Shown one piece after another: positions 11,272-27,407 of a stretch of 64,000 nt of DNA. Position 1 is the stretch's first letter. Each line of letters opens with the position of its first letter. This stretch comes from Bactericera cockerelli (Eukaryota > Arthropoda > Insecta > Hemiptera > Triozidae). The notes under the pieces were generated by a model. That model searched no databases. It worked only from the letters and a program-made list of their open reading frames with translations, and had not been told where the DNA came from. The stretch is from positions 12,778,009 through 12,842,008 of the forward strand of contig CM044955.1 in NCBI GenBank assembly GCA_024516035.1. The letters run 5' to 3'. A program made the translations under genes and the position numbers.

Positions 11272-14200
11272 TTACGTAATAGTTTTACTCTTCAAAACAC
11301 TGAGTAGATTTTTCAAGATTTCCATTTTCTTCCTTTCTAATTCAAGTTTTTGTAACTCCACCTTCAGTCTTTTTTCTTCGTAAACTTGACGTTCTTTTCT
11401 CTTCTTTTCATCGGCTTGTAATTTTTTATGAAGAAAATCAGATAGGGTAAGTTTGGGTTTTTTGTTTGAACTTGATTCTTCTTCTTCAATATCTCCTAGA
11501 TCTGCCATATCATCTCTGAGTACAATTATGTCTTCTTCTTGTCTTCTCTTACCAGCAGTACCTGTTGCTCCTCCCATGACTCCTACTCTAGCTTCTGCTT
11601 GTGGTCCTTTTTGTATTTCCAGGATATCTTTGTAACTAAGATGAGTCTTCAGTAACTTTCTCATTGGCGTAAATTTATATGGTATGTGACCCAAATGAGA
11701 ATCCATGAGATCAAAATATTCCCACCGGACAAAGGTTTTCTCTGGATAGGCTTCTAATTTTTGTTTAATCTTCCTGTAAGTTGTCAGTGTATTTCTCCAC
11801 TTATCATTGCAGGCATGGCTAGGTGCATCAAACCCACTTTTTCTCATTTCTCGGCTGATCTCATTCCAAAGTTTTAGTTTCCTGCAGAGTGGTTTATTGA
11901 AGAGATGTTCTCTCTCAAGACGCAAAGTCAAAAGATATCTGATAGCAGGCGGAGTCCATTGATACCCTGAAACTGAATGAAGATGGTACATATTCTATAA
12001 ACATACTTTTTTCTTATTGTTTCTTAAAGTTGCACATTTAAATAGATCCAACTCTCTCTTTCTCTCCCAAAGTATAAGGCCAAAAAAGTCTGCCAAAAAA
12101 GAAAAATACCCGTTAAAAGACACCCGGTTAGTCGGGTACACGTTGAAGAATACTCGGGTACCCGATCCTTTGATGAATTTTAAAGCCAAGGTAGCAAATT
12201 TTAATAGCCGGGTAATAGGCAATAGAAAGAAGTATTGAGTGTAATTTTGTCTGTCATTATAATTATCTCAGAGAAAACTGTATTCGCCGAGTTTTGTTAA
12301 TTGTGTAGGTGTAGGGTCTACCATGTTTTTACCCAATGGTCAGATTGTCACCGTGGCCGATTCGGTTACACACTTAGTTTGCACTCAGGTGACCGAGGTT
12401 CGAATACCGGAAGGTTTAGCTTTTTGTCTCAATATGTTAACGAGTACACTCATAATTTGTGAGGGATAATAAGTAACTATTTGAGAAAAGTTAATTATCA
12501 CTAAACTAGTACATAATTGTACTATAGGGAGTAGCAGTAACAACACAACGCAAGTAGAAACCAGATGAGCCTATGGTTTTACCATCCTTATTGAGGAGTG
12601 CGCTACAATTGTATAAAACAGTAATATACATAGAAACAAAGTGAATATTAGAGGTTTTCAGGTCCTGCGATCGTTGCAGGACACAAAGAAAATTTACAAA
12701 CTTTTATTTTTTTTTAAATCACGACGATATTGTCGTATCATTTTCCTAGTTCCTAAAAATTATTCATGAATAATGAAAATTTCGCACAGCATTTTTTTTA
12801 CCGTGTTTTTATGTATGAATGTGGTTTCATTAAATTATTATATCACAACTGAAGTGTGAATTACATAATAGATCCAAATTTAATGATATTCCAATATCCA
12901 TATTCCTTCTCGTAATGTCGCCACTTCTCACTATTCAGACAAATAGCTACTTTTTTTAAGAGGTTAGAGTGTGCGTGGACCCCGGCCATCTTAATACAGA
13001 GAAGTAAAGAAGCAAAATTTCCACTTTACTTTATTGTTACGCGTTTTTTCTGGTAATTGTCAATTCCAACGTGAGGGACGGAAAAGCGGTAGCTCCTATC
13101 AGAATTTTATTAAGTTTTCTGTACTCCTGAGATCATGGGGCGTCCATACATGTGCAATACTGGCAATACATGTGTATAAATTCTATAACAAGCGAATCCG
13201 TACTGATTCTTCCTGGTTCCGCAAATTAGGTACACCCAAAGTGTAACAGCCTGTAACACTGTATTTAGATGTCCAGGATCCACTCATACCTTTTGTGGAA
13301 AAATAAGAAGCACTTTGTCTGGATAGTGAGCAGTGGTGGCATTACAAGGAGGCAGATGGCTATTGGAAAATGATTAAATTTAACTTTTATTTGGTATTAT
13401 CGCCACGAAGGCATTCCAATGGTCAGTACAATACAATAAAATACAATAATACAAATAATAAATAAAAAAATACAAATTACAGAACACCCTGTATAAAAAA
13501 TTTGGACACCCTGTGCACCTCACTATAATGTGTACCAATTTATAATAAAGATAATATGTATTGTTCATTTACTGTACATGGGTTCCAGACCATGCTTGGA
13601 CTACTACATGCAGTAGAAGCTTGGTGACTGAGAACAACAAAATAACCAACCTTTGTTTCTTTTGTTTGCTCCATCCTCCTTCTCCTCCACCGAAGTATCT
13701 TGGACAATGCTGTAGAACACACTGGGTACAGCTGTGTTACCTGTGGCATTATAGTTTTCTTCTACAAGACCAGATGATGGAAGAGCTAAATATGAGTCCA
13801 TTAAATCAAAGTATGGCCAGTTACATGCCAGTCCATCTTTCTCCATTCTCTCTTTATTTGCTCTGTAAGTTTTCAGCAGATTTCTGTACTTCATATCACA
13901 ATGATGTCCTTCCACATTAAAATTGTGCTCTTTCATCTGTTCACTAAGTTTATTCCACAAGTCAAGTTTTTTAGCATTTGGCTTCAACCATTGATAGTTC
14001 TTTGACAATCGAAGATTCAAGAGCAGTCTTGTAGCATCTGGATTCCAGTAGAATTCTAAAAGATAATTAAATTATTCTCAATTTAGAAATAAGAAGAGTG
14101 AAAATCACACAAGTTATTTACCAATTTGTGATCAGAATCTCTATTCTACACTGGCTCCCACATTGCTTGATTATTTTTGTTTTATACACTAGCCAAAACA

Positions 14201-17200
14201 AAATAGGGCCCACCTGAAAATTTTCATGACATCGTGTAAAGGACACCTTAAAGTTAAACTTTAGGGTATTAACATGTTCTAATCTTGTTTATTGGTACTC
14301 TGAGACAGTTCGTATGGTTTTATTTATGGATATCACTGAGTAATTAGTATTTATTTACCTTTTCTAGAGATAGTGCTCTTTGTGACAGTAAAGTTAATTT
14401 TTAATGGTTGTTTTTAATTTATTCTTAGACCAATAATTTTCAATAAAAAAGTCTTTTCGGGTGTTTTGTATCTTTTTTGTGACACTATGCCGGGTATTCG
14501 TCGACATTTAAATGCAGAATCTCGCTCTCGTGCCATCACCTTGCTGGAAAATGGAGCCTCCCAGAGATTGGTCGCGAATCGGCTTCGTGTGTCCCGAAGA
14601 GCCATTAGAAACTTATGGAATCGTTTTCAAGAGACGGGTAGTGGTGAAAGAAGACCTGGCTCTGGACGACATCGCATTACTTCGGAGCTAGAGGACCGTT
14701 TTATTCGAAGAATTGCCCTACAACAGAGATTTGTCTCAGCTCCTGCGATACAAAATCAATTGGAAGCATACTCAAACGATCAAGTAAGCGACCAAACCAT
14801 TAGGAACAGGCTCAAAGAATCTCAGGTGAGGTCAAAAAGACGTTTGGTGAAGCAAAACGTGATAGCAGCTCACCGCGCGCAAGATTAAGATTCGCGCGAG
14901 AGCACATCCAATGGGGTATGGACAACTGGCAGTGGGTGCTCTTTTCGGATGAGTGCAAGATTAAGTTTCTTAGTGATGATTGACGGATTAGAGTATGGAG
15001 ACGTACAGGAGAAAGATTTTCTGAGCCCTGCATTCACGAAACTGATCGGTATGGTGGCCCAAGTGTCATCGTATGGGGAGGGATAAATTTAACCGGTAGA
15101 ACAGAGCTTGTAATTTTCCGTGACAGCAGAGTAACCTCGGAGAGTTACATTGAGCAAGTCATTGAACCTCAGGTGATACCATTTGCACATCGTTTGGGCC
15201 CGAATTTTGTTCTCATGCAAGGTAATGCTCGCCCTCATGTCGCGCGCGCTACCAGGCTAGCTCTTCAGGAGGCGAATATCGAAGTAATGAACTGGCCTGC
15301 AATAAGTCGCGACCTAAGTTCGATCGAACACGTATGGGATCAACTCAAAAGGAGACTTAAACTACAGAGATTGGCCATAGGATCTTAAGAAGAACTGATA
15401 CGGGCCTTGAAACACGTTGGGACGAAATTCCTCAAGAAAACCTTGTCAATCTCATTCAAAGCATGCCAAACAGCATAGAAGAGTGTGAAAGGAAAAGAGG
15501 GGGACACACTCATTACTGAGAATTGATCATCACTACTTTACAGCGACTCAGAAGACTTTAAACACAACCTGAATAATTAAGGTAAACATGACAGTTTTGT
15601 CAAAATTCCTTTAAATGGTTGAAATAACCTTTTTTTCCCTTAAAATACTGTCACCTTTACTTAAATAAAATGAGTATGCCCTAAATAAATACATTCCTAA
15701 ACTTTCTGTATAAAAAAATAATACTTATGCTTTGTTATTTAGAAAAAGTTAGGTGGGCCCTATTTTGTTTTGGCTAGTGTATTATTCATCTCCAAATATA
15801 TCTTTACATTATGGATTTACTTGTGATTTATGAATGTCAATACTTCAGTTGTTTTACACATGCTAGCCACCAAGGGTCAACATTTAGCCCAAGGTGTATT
15901 TATCAAGGTACTTGTAACTTTTTTTTTCATCAATGTCAATCTATTAAAATGTACACCAAGTAGCTACAGGCTGATGGTTTGCTTTTCTACACCAGCAGCA
16001 AAGGAAACACTCCAATTGATTCTCATCTGCCCCACACAATTCATAATAATATAGGAATCCTTAATAAGCAAGTTCATTGTTCTAAAGTAAAAAAAAAAAA
16101 AAAAAATTCCTGCCCCGCTGGGAATCGAACCCAGGTCACCATGCGTACAATGCCTAGCGCGCTAACTCACTCTGCCACGGTGACTACTGATATGACCATG
16201 CAGTTGAAAGCGATCTTAAATTTTTGTTTAAAAAAACGCTTGCATACGAGTCTGCAACCATTTCGACATTTTCATCTTTACTATTCAAGGTCCAAAACCC
16301 AACTGACCAAATTTCGTATTGTGCGCATGACACATACCTTCTCTCTTCTCTCCCTGTACAATTCAATACTTCGCCATTGTGCGCATAACACACACTTTCC
16401 CTCTTCTCTTAGGGTTGCAATATCGAAACGAAAATATCGATATTAGGTATATCGATAATATCGAAACCATAATATCGATATCCGATATTAGAAGACTTCT
16501 CTCCCTTTACAATTCGATATTTCGTTACATAATATCGTTACATAATTTCGTTACATAATTTCGTCACATAATTTTGGTTATGTGCCAGAGCAAAGACATG
16601 AAAATGTCAAAAGAAGAAAATATGTACTTACCCTCACCGACTCCTGTGTCAACAGTAACATTGATTTCTTCAATTTGATTTCCTTCTCCCTCCTCGTGAG
16701 AATGTTCTAGTAATTCTTCACCTTCGTGAATTTCCACATGCACTTCATGTGCTTCTGCATCATTAAGTTCTATTTCCTCGTGCTCTACCATTTCTACATC
16801 TTCTATTTGCTGCATATCTCCTTGCATTACATCATCCACTTGTTGAACTATATAATATGAATGACTCCCATCTTCACCTGATGGTTTTTCTTCATATGTT
16901 TCTTCAACAACCTCAGTTTCAGAATCCTGTTCCTTTGTTCCAAAATGTGAATCCATTAAGTCAAAATGTTCCCACCGACAAAAACTGTCTCCCATCTGTT
17001 TCCGTCTACGATAAGTTGATATAAGATTTCTGTATTTAGAAAAGCATGCATGTCCATTAACATTGTAACCATCCTTTTTCAACTCTTCAGCTATTTCATC
17101 CCAGATGTGAATTTTCTTTCCTATGGGATAGGTGAAATCATGTTCTCTTGCAAAGCGAAGAGTCAAGAGTTTTGTAACAGCTTTGGATGTCCACTTGTAT

Positions 17201-18467
17201 TTTTCTGTTAGAAACATTAGACAACAGTTGAATGAGTGTCTTGAAAAATGATCCATGTTACAAATTTTGGAAACTGTTTTAATTTGGAAATAATGATCTG
17301 AGAGGTGTTAAGATTACATAGCTTCAAACATTTTTCAAAAGCTATGTATTTGAACCCTCCTCTGATCATTATTTTCTAGAGAAAACCATTTCCTAAATTT
17401 GTAACATAAAGCGGTTTTTTTTATTTGAACAAAGCAAACCAAAGCTGACCTGATCACTGAAATTCATTTTTTTTTTTTTTGACTGGACCGAAAAATCCTG
17501 ACCAGAGTGGACCAGCTTGTTTGTTTGGTCATGGTGTTTGGTTCGGTAAGAAGAAGAAGAAGTGGATGATTTCAAATGCAAAATGTAAACAAACAACAAT
17601 ATCTTTAATGTAAACAAACCAGAGTTCCAAAAATCACTTTTTTTTTTCTTCAAATTTTGGTTGACCAGAGCTGACTGTTTGGTCTCGTTCAGGCTTTTTG
17701 TTCAATTAAAAAAAAACCGCTTATAGATTGTTTTACTTGCAATAAATGCCTAACATTAGAAATTGGAAGTATTGTGTTTGTTTTTGTAATTAAAAAAAAA
17801 TTGTGACAACTACCCATATCCCAGAGATCCCAAATTCACTCCCAGGTTGGAGCAGACTTTTCAAAGAAAATTCTGTTCCCTTTTAACACTTTTAACCCAG
17901 GCTAGGTGAGCTTAATGTGGGTAGCTGGTAGCTCGTACAATTTCCAGCAAAACCCTCATCCTGACTATTTATCTTAATTAGAATGTTAAAACCAAATAGA
18001 ATCAACTGGTCACAATAGATCTAATTAGGTCACAGTGTTAATTGTAAGGGTTTCACTTAAAATTCTGGAACCGGGTCAGAAAATAATAATAGTAATATAC
18101 CTTTTTTCTGAAATAATTATTTCTTTGAATATATGTTGCTTTTCTTATAACCATCTAAATCTACACAATAAACTGAATCATAATATTATTTCCTTAAAAA
18201 ATTTAAAGGTTAATATCAACATTTAATTTCAATCAATGGTGTTCATGAATATTTGAATACATTTACTAACAGTAATACACATCTTCCATAGTAGAACAAA
18301 CTGGAAGTGTGCCCAGCACACTAGCCGCATTCCCGCGCTGTATTGCAATGGACAGTCTTCGCATTAGGACAGACGTTCATGAATTAGTTATTTTACTGAC
18401 CTGATGTTGCATCTCCAAATTCTTGACTTTCATCATTAGAATCTGATGTGTTATTGAACCTTGTCAT
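11272..18467 (-). CDS. Triple trihelix (Myb/SANT-like) DNA-binding protein (4 exons)
   Basis: Exons join at 18401-18467, 16632-17204, 13651-14055 and 11272-11972 (1746 nt, 581 residues). Every junction is phase 1. After a 22-residue Ser/Asp-rich start, exons 2, 3 and 4 each begin with one trihelix (Myb_DNA-bind_4-type) domain: about residues 24-112, 214-305 and 350-440. Each has the order (Y/F)xW, LRL or LRF, a LW/IW-DEI-like helix, a K(Y/W)RN helix and a closing W(E/P)(H/Y)FDLMDS motif. Exon 2 then has a long acidic linker. Exon 4 ends in a Lys/Glu-rich coiled coil, about residues 520-575, likely for oligomerisation. A nuclear transcription-related role is inferred. An alternative acceptor 6 bp inside exon 4 would remove two residues. 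Intron 3 carries a Tc1 element. I know no named orthologue. Confidence 0.87.
12346..12430 (+). repeat. tRNA-like SINE head, family F
   Basis: GTCACCGTGGCCGATTCGGT (box A-like) and GGTGACCGAGGTTCGAATAC (box B) lie about 30 bp apart, as in a tRNA. Only one copy is in the window. There is no clean acceptor stem, so a SINE relic is more likely than a tRNA gene. Confidence 0.55.
14187..15779 (+). mobile_element. Tc1-family transposon (inactive)
   Basis: Inverted ends begin CACTAGCCAAAACAAAATAG and are matched by the complement at 15751-15779. TA dinucleotides flank the element at 14185-14186 and 15780-15781, as expected for Tc1/mariner. Total length is 1593 bp. It is inserted in an intron of the trihelix gene, in the opposite orientation. 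Confidence 0.93.
14487..15520 (+). pseudogene. Tc1 transposase, DD34E type, broken
   Basis: The N-terminus has two helix-turn-helix parts (HLNAESRSRAITLLENGASQ; RLVANRLRVSRRAIRN) with a GSGR-type hook between them. A frameshift near 14885, a TGA near 14982 and a stop near 15386 break the frame. The catalytic part reads LFSDECK (first Asp), then MQGNARPH where family members have Asp in place of the Gly, then 34 residues to the Glu of LSSIEHVWDQL. The DD34E spacing is kept but the second Asp is lost, so the enzyme is dead even apart from the stops. Confidence 0.92.
16103..16235 (-). repeat. SINE family C head next to a 5S-SINE tail
   Basis: 16103-16190 on the minus strand shows GTGGCAGAGTGAGTTAGCGC and GGTGACCTGGGTTCGATTCC, the best-preserved family C head here. 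Directly beside it, 16190-16235 on the plus strand matches the tail of the 5S-derived SINE (GATATGACCATGCAGTTGAA). Confidence 0.8.
16423..16570. repeat. Degenerate ATATCGAT-rich simple repeat
   Basis: Many overlapping ATATCG and TATCGATA words are followed by three copies of a TCGTTACATAAT-like word. It lies in intron 2 of the trihelix gene, just beyond the exon-2 donor at 16630-16631. Confidence 0.7.
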
Positions 18468-18561
18468 TTTTAAGAATTCAGAAGAAATTTGATATTACTC
18501 TCTCTCTTTCTGTTTAAAAAGACAGAAGATTATTTCTGAAATCAGATAGTATTTAAATTTC

Positions 18562-18955
18562 TACAATTGAATGGGTGAGTAGAAGAACCAGGAATGTCAA
18601 AAATCGATTTTTTTTTTCTTCGTAGAATAAGAAAGAATGTACTCTTTTCTATCATCTCTGTGAATATGAAGGAAAAATACCCCTTAAAAGTATAATTTTT
18701 TTCGATTTTAAAGTGGGGGAAGCGGAAAAAAAATCTGATGTAAAAGAAGGAATGTAACAAAATCACTGACCACTTTTGCTAGAGGCGTTAGTACCTAGTT
18801 GTGAGAATCTTTTCGAATAACAAGGAATGTAAAATTTAATTTTATTATACTCATTAGCATCAGGAAAGCAAATATAAGACAAATCTTATTTTTGCTTTCC
18901 TGAAAAGTCGATTTTTGACATTCCTGGTTCTTCTACTCACCCATTCAATTATTGT
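18562..18955. mobile_element. Nonautonomous TIR element of about 390 bp
   Basis: Inverted ends of about 41 bp begin TTGAATGGGTGAGTAGAAGA, and the complement closes the element near 18950. Internal sequence is AT-rich with no ORF. I could not fix a target duplication, so the superfamily is open. It sits about 95 bp upstream of the start codon of the trihelix gene. Confidence 0.8.
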
Positions 18956-20414
18956 TGTATTTAAATTATTAGTAAATCTAATTATAACAATAAATGAGAA
19001 TTTGTTTAAACTGCTAGCTAAAAGGGAGTCTCAAGTCCTGCCAGCAGTATAACTAAATTAATTATATAAATAAAATCAGATTAATTTTATCTGTAGAAGA
19101 ATGCTATTTTTTTAAAACTTATTTTAATAATAACTTTACGGTACAAACATACAGAGAGCATCCAGCATTAAGTGGTAAGTGTTGACACTCCAATAACACA
19201 AAAAATTCAATCACAACTTGTGTGCAAACATCAAAATGTTATCACTCAGTATTGATATTCTCTGCCGGGGTTAAGTGGTCTATGATAGAAAAGGCTGTTT
19301 CTATCAATAAAAACAAAACCAAGGTTTTCAGTAACCTTGGTTTGGACCATCTCAAATTTACTCAATACCAGAACACTACCGCTAATATCACAAATCCTTT
19401 TGGAACTTGATTTTCCAATCCAGGGTTTGTACCAAACCCAGTTTTCATAAAATTGATAGAAGTGGCATAAAGTTTCAAATGCAAAACATTACCTTCATCA
19501 GTTGATTGCAACTTAACCTAAGTATTATAAACCAAAAGTTGAAATGAGCTTGACAGGTAAGTCTTCCAATGTATGCAAAACTGATCTTTAGGACTTTTCA
19601 TATCATAGGTTTCACAGTTGGTCATGAAAAAAATTGGATTGGACTTCTCCATTACCACAGTAGGTAGAAGTTTATTGTGGACACAAATTTTGAATCTTCA
19701 GTTATCAAGTTACAAAACTGAAAAAGCTTTATGTAAAATAAAATGATAAAAGATGACTGTTTTAAGTTTGTTAGACGGGTTCGTCAGCCCGTTAGTGGTT
19801 ACTCAACTGATAATAATGATAAGAGATAAGAAACTTTGAAATTCAAAACCAACTGATAATCCTCAGGTCAATCGCGTATTCGCGTTGACGCTGGGTGAGT
19901 TTGGTCAAGTTTGGTGAATTACCAACCAAGGAACCAAGCAGTGTTCGAAAAGTCACCGATAGATAAAAACAACTCACCAAAACGATGCAATAAATTCGAA
20001 GACTGAATTTGAATCTACGATGTGTATTTAGATAAGACAAAAGATTACTCTAACCAATCTTAAATTTCTATTATTTCATTAGCTTTCCTGTCCAAGAGAG
20101 TCCAGTCCACTCTGGATTTTCGCATTACTGTTGCTATGTATTTAAATTCTGCATAAATTGGATTTGACTTCAATCAGCTTCAGATTTTTTTCTTGAATCA
20201 TGGAGGAATAAGTAATGGATATGTTATAACGTGTAATATTTTTGTTCCATAACAATCTATCCAATATGGCTACCACCGTTAATGACTTCATATAAAACTT
20301 CTGTTTTAAACTTATCCGTAGTAGTTGTAGTATTTATTAGTTTTTATCGAGCACCAAGTTCTTCTCTTTCTTTAAACTGAAGACGGCAATTGTAACATAT
20401 TCTTGGTATTTTGT
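18956..20414. other. Intergenic DNA, no gene seen
   Basis: No supported coding region or named element. Short ORFs here lack family signatures. Confidence 0.5.
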
Positions 20415-20560
20415 TCGCAGGAAACTTACAAACCTGCTACCTACATTGACCTCACCCAGTCTGGGTTGGGCATCATGAATTCTTCACCTCGCTGAACGTT
20501 GCTATACTTCGGTGATCCTACGAGAACCAGTGCATTCAACGCGCCTTCGACTGCCTAAAC
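20415..20560 (-). repeat. 5S rRNA-derived SINE, partial
   Basis: Body and head in reverse orientation (AACCTGCTACCTACATTGAC, then TCGCTGAACGTTGCTATACT near the 5S-like head). The tail is missing or replaced. Confidence 0.75.
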
Positions 20561-21018
20561 TAACCAGGATGGCCGATTTTATGGACAGGTTTGAAGCATA
20601 AGTTTTCATTGCTATGAATGTCTCCATTGTTTTAGTTACTTCAAGAACTGAATTTCTTTTGGATGCAAATTCATATCAAACAACCAATCAAAACCTAGTA
20701 TCATATTGAGGAAGTAGATCATACTTCCCCAAATTCAAGGAAGGTAAAATCCAAATTTCACATATGCCTGTGATTTCAGCGTGTTGCTTGGACAGTAAGG
20801 TAAAAATTTACATACAAATGTCAATCATGGACACAATACTTCCTCGTGATTGGTTCATTTTACCCTTGGTAAAAAAAAATAAAAAAAAAACCAAGATAAT
20901 TACATTACCAATTGTCTCATATTTGAAGACCAATATTTTTCCAACATTTCTTGGTATTTCCTTGAATATCAGAGCTCACCAACCATAAAATTCAATAAAA
21001 TTAAAAGTAGCTACTATG

Positions 21019-21815
21019 TTAATTACTGCATAATACAAAATATACAGGTGTACACTGTATATACATAAGGTCCACACTGCACCCTTGTACGTCGACGCTC
21101 ACTAAAAATTGTTGCAATGAACTCCTCTCAATGAGGCCTTTAAAACAAAATTGCACAAGACTACTTTGTACGATGGACGTTCGGAGAGTAAGGGGACAAT
21201 TGATGTTAAACTCGAAAATGCATATATTTTCATAAAATTTACAGGTAAGTTCCAAAATATAGTCTTTTTTATCCACATAATCACGACAGCTCACTCAGCT
21301 TCTGCATCTGGTCTGAATTTTTTAGTGCATTGTCATACACGCTCTGCTTCCACCTCCAAACAGCACTTCTCCACAGTCTCCTTGACCTTCTTCGTCGCTG
21401 AAAAACCTTTTTCCAAGCCAATAACTCCTTCAGTTTCGTGAACAGATGAAAATTCCGAGGGCGCCAGGTCAGAGGATATACGGTTTTGAGGTCACACGAC
21501 GATCGGCTACTCGACTTTTTCATGGACTTGCTGCACAAGTTCTTCTGAAACGACAACGACTCTTCTTTTCTTCACGTGGTGTTTGTGCGACTTCTTAAAT
21601 TCTTAACCCACTTGAAAACCTTGGAACGTGAAATCACCTCAGGTCCATAGGTTTTCAGTAGCTGAGGATGGATTTCAGCAGCTGAATTACCTACGCAAAG
21701 TGACAAAACTGCCCGGATCTCGCACATGCGGTAGGTGGAGAAACGGCACCTGTAGAGGTTGACGCGACGGGCTTCCTTGCGACGACATTTTCCAATGAAC
21801 ATTAGAATGGGCAAG
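21019..21815 (-). pseudogene. mariner-family transposase remnant, internally deleted
   Basis: The N-terminal part (about 21572-21814) has the helix-turn-helix typical of mariner: CVGNSAAEIHPQLLKTYG, then VISRSKVFKWVKNL. The C-terminal part (about 21280-21500) reads FHLFTKLKELLAWKKVF, then VYDNALKNSDQ, in a shifted frame, with RDYVDKKDY after it. The central catalytic region with the first two Asp residues is missing, so the total is only about 0.8 kb against about 1.3 kb for an intact element. It is an old relic. Confidence 0.82.
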
Positions 21816-22149
21816 GCTCATTGTGACCGTATAGGAGTTCCCTACAGCAGGTATGCAACTTGAAAAAAAGACATACCTACCAACCCCTACGACAGTTGGT
21901 CCCTCTACTTTCCGGACGTACCTCGTATTTAAGATTTTAAAGTTGGTTCATGCCCAGCCTCACTGGAGCAGGACCAACCATTTTTTGCTGAATCTTAATA
22001 CCACAAACTTATTCCAAAATTTAGAACTATACCATCTACATAACCTACATAAAGTCTTGTGTTCATAATTTCCTTGAATTGCATTGAGTAGTTTTTCTGA
22101 TATTTGTGTATGAAAATAACAGACAGAAGACACAAAACCAAAGTTGCTC

Positions 22150-23987
22150 ATCACTTAACATGTCCAGATTTTTTCCTTCTTCTTCATTCTCTTGAGTAAA
22201 AAGATGATAGCAATAACACAGTGTGTGTGGACTTGAAAAATAAATAAATTGAATTTTCGAAAAATCATTTACTCATTCTATTCAATTCAAATTATCAAGA
22301 GAGTGATAGATAACCTTCAGTCTTTACTGGTGAAACAACATTGCCATAATAATTTTAATAAGAAAAATGTCTTTAATAAATTTAAATTAATACAATATTA
22401 TTTATTTACATAATTCTTATAGTGTATTCAATTTAAGATATAATATTGGTTTTTTTTCGTGTACCATTGAACTGAATCTAAGGATTGGGATTCAAGATAT
22501 TTTTTTTTTTTTAATTTGAGTTTAACGCAAGAAGAATAAACCCAACAGTATCTTGAAACAAATTTCAACATTAACTATTCTTTTCAGATTCCAGTAATTT
22601 CTTGTGGACTAATTTTATTTTTGTATTCAATAACTTCAAATTTTGAAGGGGAAAAATAAGATAGTAATAATAGAAGACCGACCCAGACAAGTACAAACTA
22701 TTGCCAGTAAAAAAAAAACCTATTTTTATTTATGAAACAAAAACTCAAGGACGCAAAGATAGTTAATATAAAATAAACAATAAAGACTTGGGAGAATAAC
22801 TTGGAAATAAACAGAAAAAGCACAAAAATAAATAATAAAAAAGGAAACTAAATTAAAGAAGTCAACTTAAAATGATATAAAATTAATCTTATCAGTAATA
22901 ATATATTTTTAACTGTTGAAAAACAAAAGAAAATATTTTTTCAATGTTTTCTATTATATATTGAAGCCAATGCGAAGTTAGTAGTAGAGGTAGTGTACTT
23001 GAGATTTGGCCTTAATAAAATGGATTTTCATTTACCTATTAGATCCAGAAGTTAACTTTGTACTTCCTGGGTTAATTATTTTTGATCTATTCATTTTTTA
23101 AAACAAAATTTCCATAGCCTAATTTTAATCTAGATTTTGTCTATTTTATTGGGCAATAATGATTACAGAAAATTGTTTTTTTTAAGAATTTTGGGTCTGC
23201 TTCACATTACACTAAGATTTGTAATTCAAAGAGAAAATTAGCCTTTGATATGTTGTGAAATTAGGTATTTGATGAAATGATTGAGGGCCTCATAACCCAA
23301 TTTCAACATGAACAAAAAACTAAAGATGTTTTATTTTTAACACTTTAAAATTAAATTACAATAACTGAAGCATTTTAAGGATATAGGTAAGATACTGAGT
23401 ATAAAAAGTGCTACCTTCCGAACATGTGTCCTTCTAGGATAAGTAAAATGGAGTATATATTTGTTCATAATGAAAAGGGTTACAACTTTCTTATGAGTGA
23501 TGTCAAATATACAAAGTCATAGTTCAGTGTTCAAAATAAACTAAATAAATATAGTTAGGAATGTTTTATGTACATAACCCTTTAGTAATGTCTTCAACAG
23601 ATATATTATTGTGAAGAAAAAAATAATTCAAGTAACATACAAATATGTATCAAGAAGAATATGAACAGGGCATTTCATTTCAAGTTCATAGATAAAATAT
23701 CTATTTCTCACAAAATCTTGTTCAACAGTATGCAGTTGATTTTAATTTAAATCTACAGCCAAGTGATTTTAAGAACTGGACCTGGATAGTATCTTTGTCC
23801 TAGAAGAAGGCATTCAACAACAGTTACAACATACTGTAACCATTTCTATCACATTACTTTACTGAGATACATAATTTAATTGAAGGAATCACTGATCTGC
23901 CAGTATCTATAGAAATATTTATTTATACTTTGTTTCTCATACACAGACATATCATATAAAAAATCTTGTTAGGGTTAGAGTTGTGTT
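22150..23987. other. 3' flank of Arf1, no gene seen
   Basis: Very AT-rich, with no coding region or repeat family recognised. Part of it must be the Arf1 3' untranslated region. A candidate AATAAA on the minus strand lies near 23920-23928. Confidence 0.55.
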
Positions 23988-27407
<3,420 letters not shown>

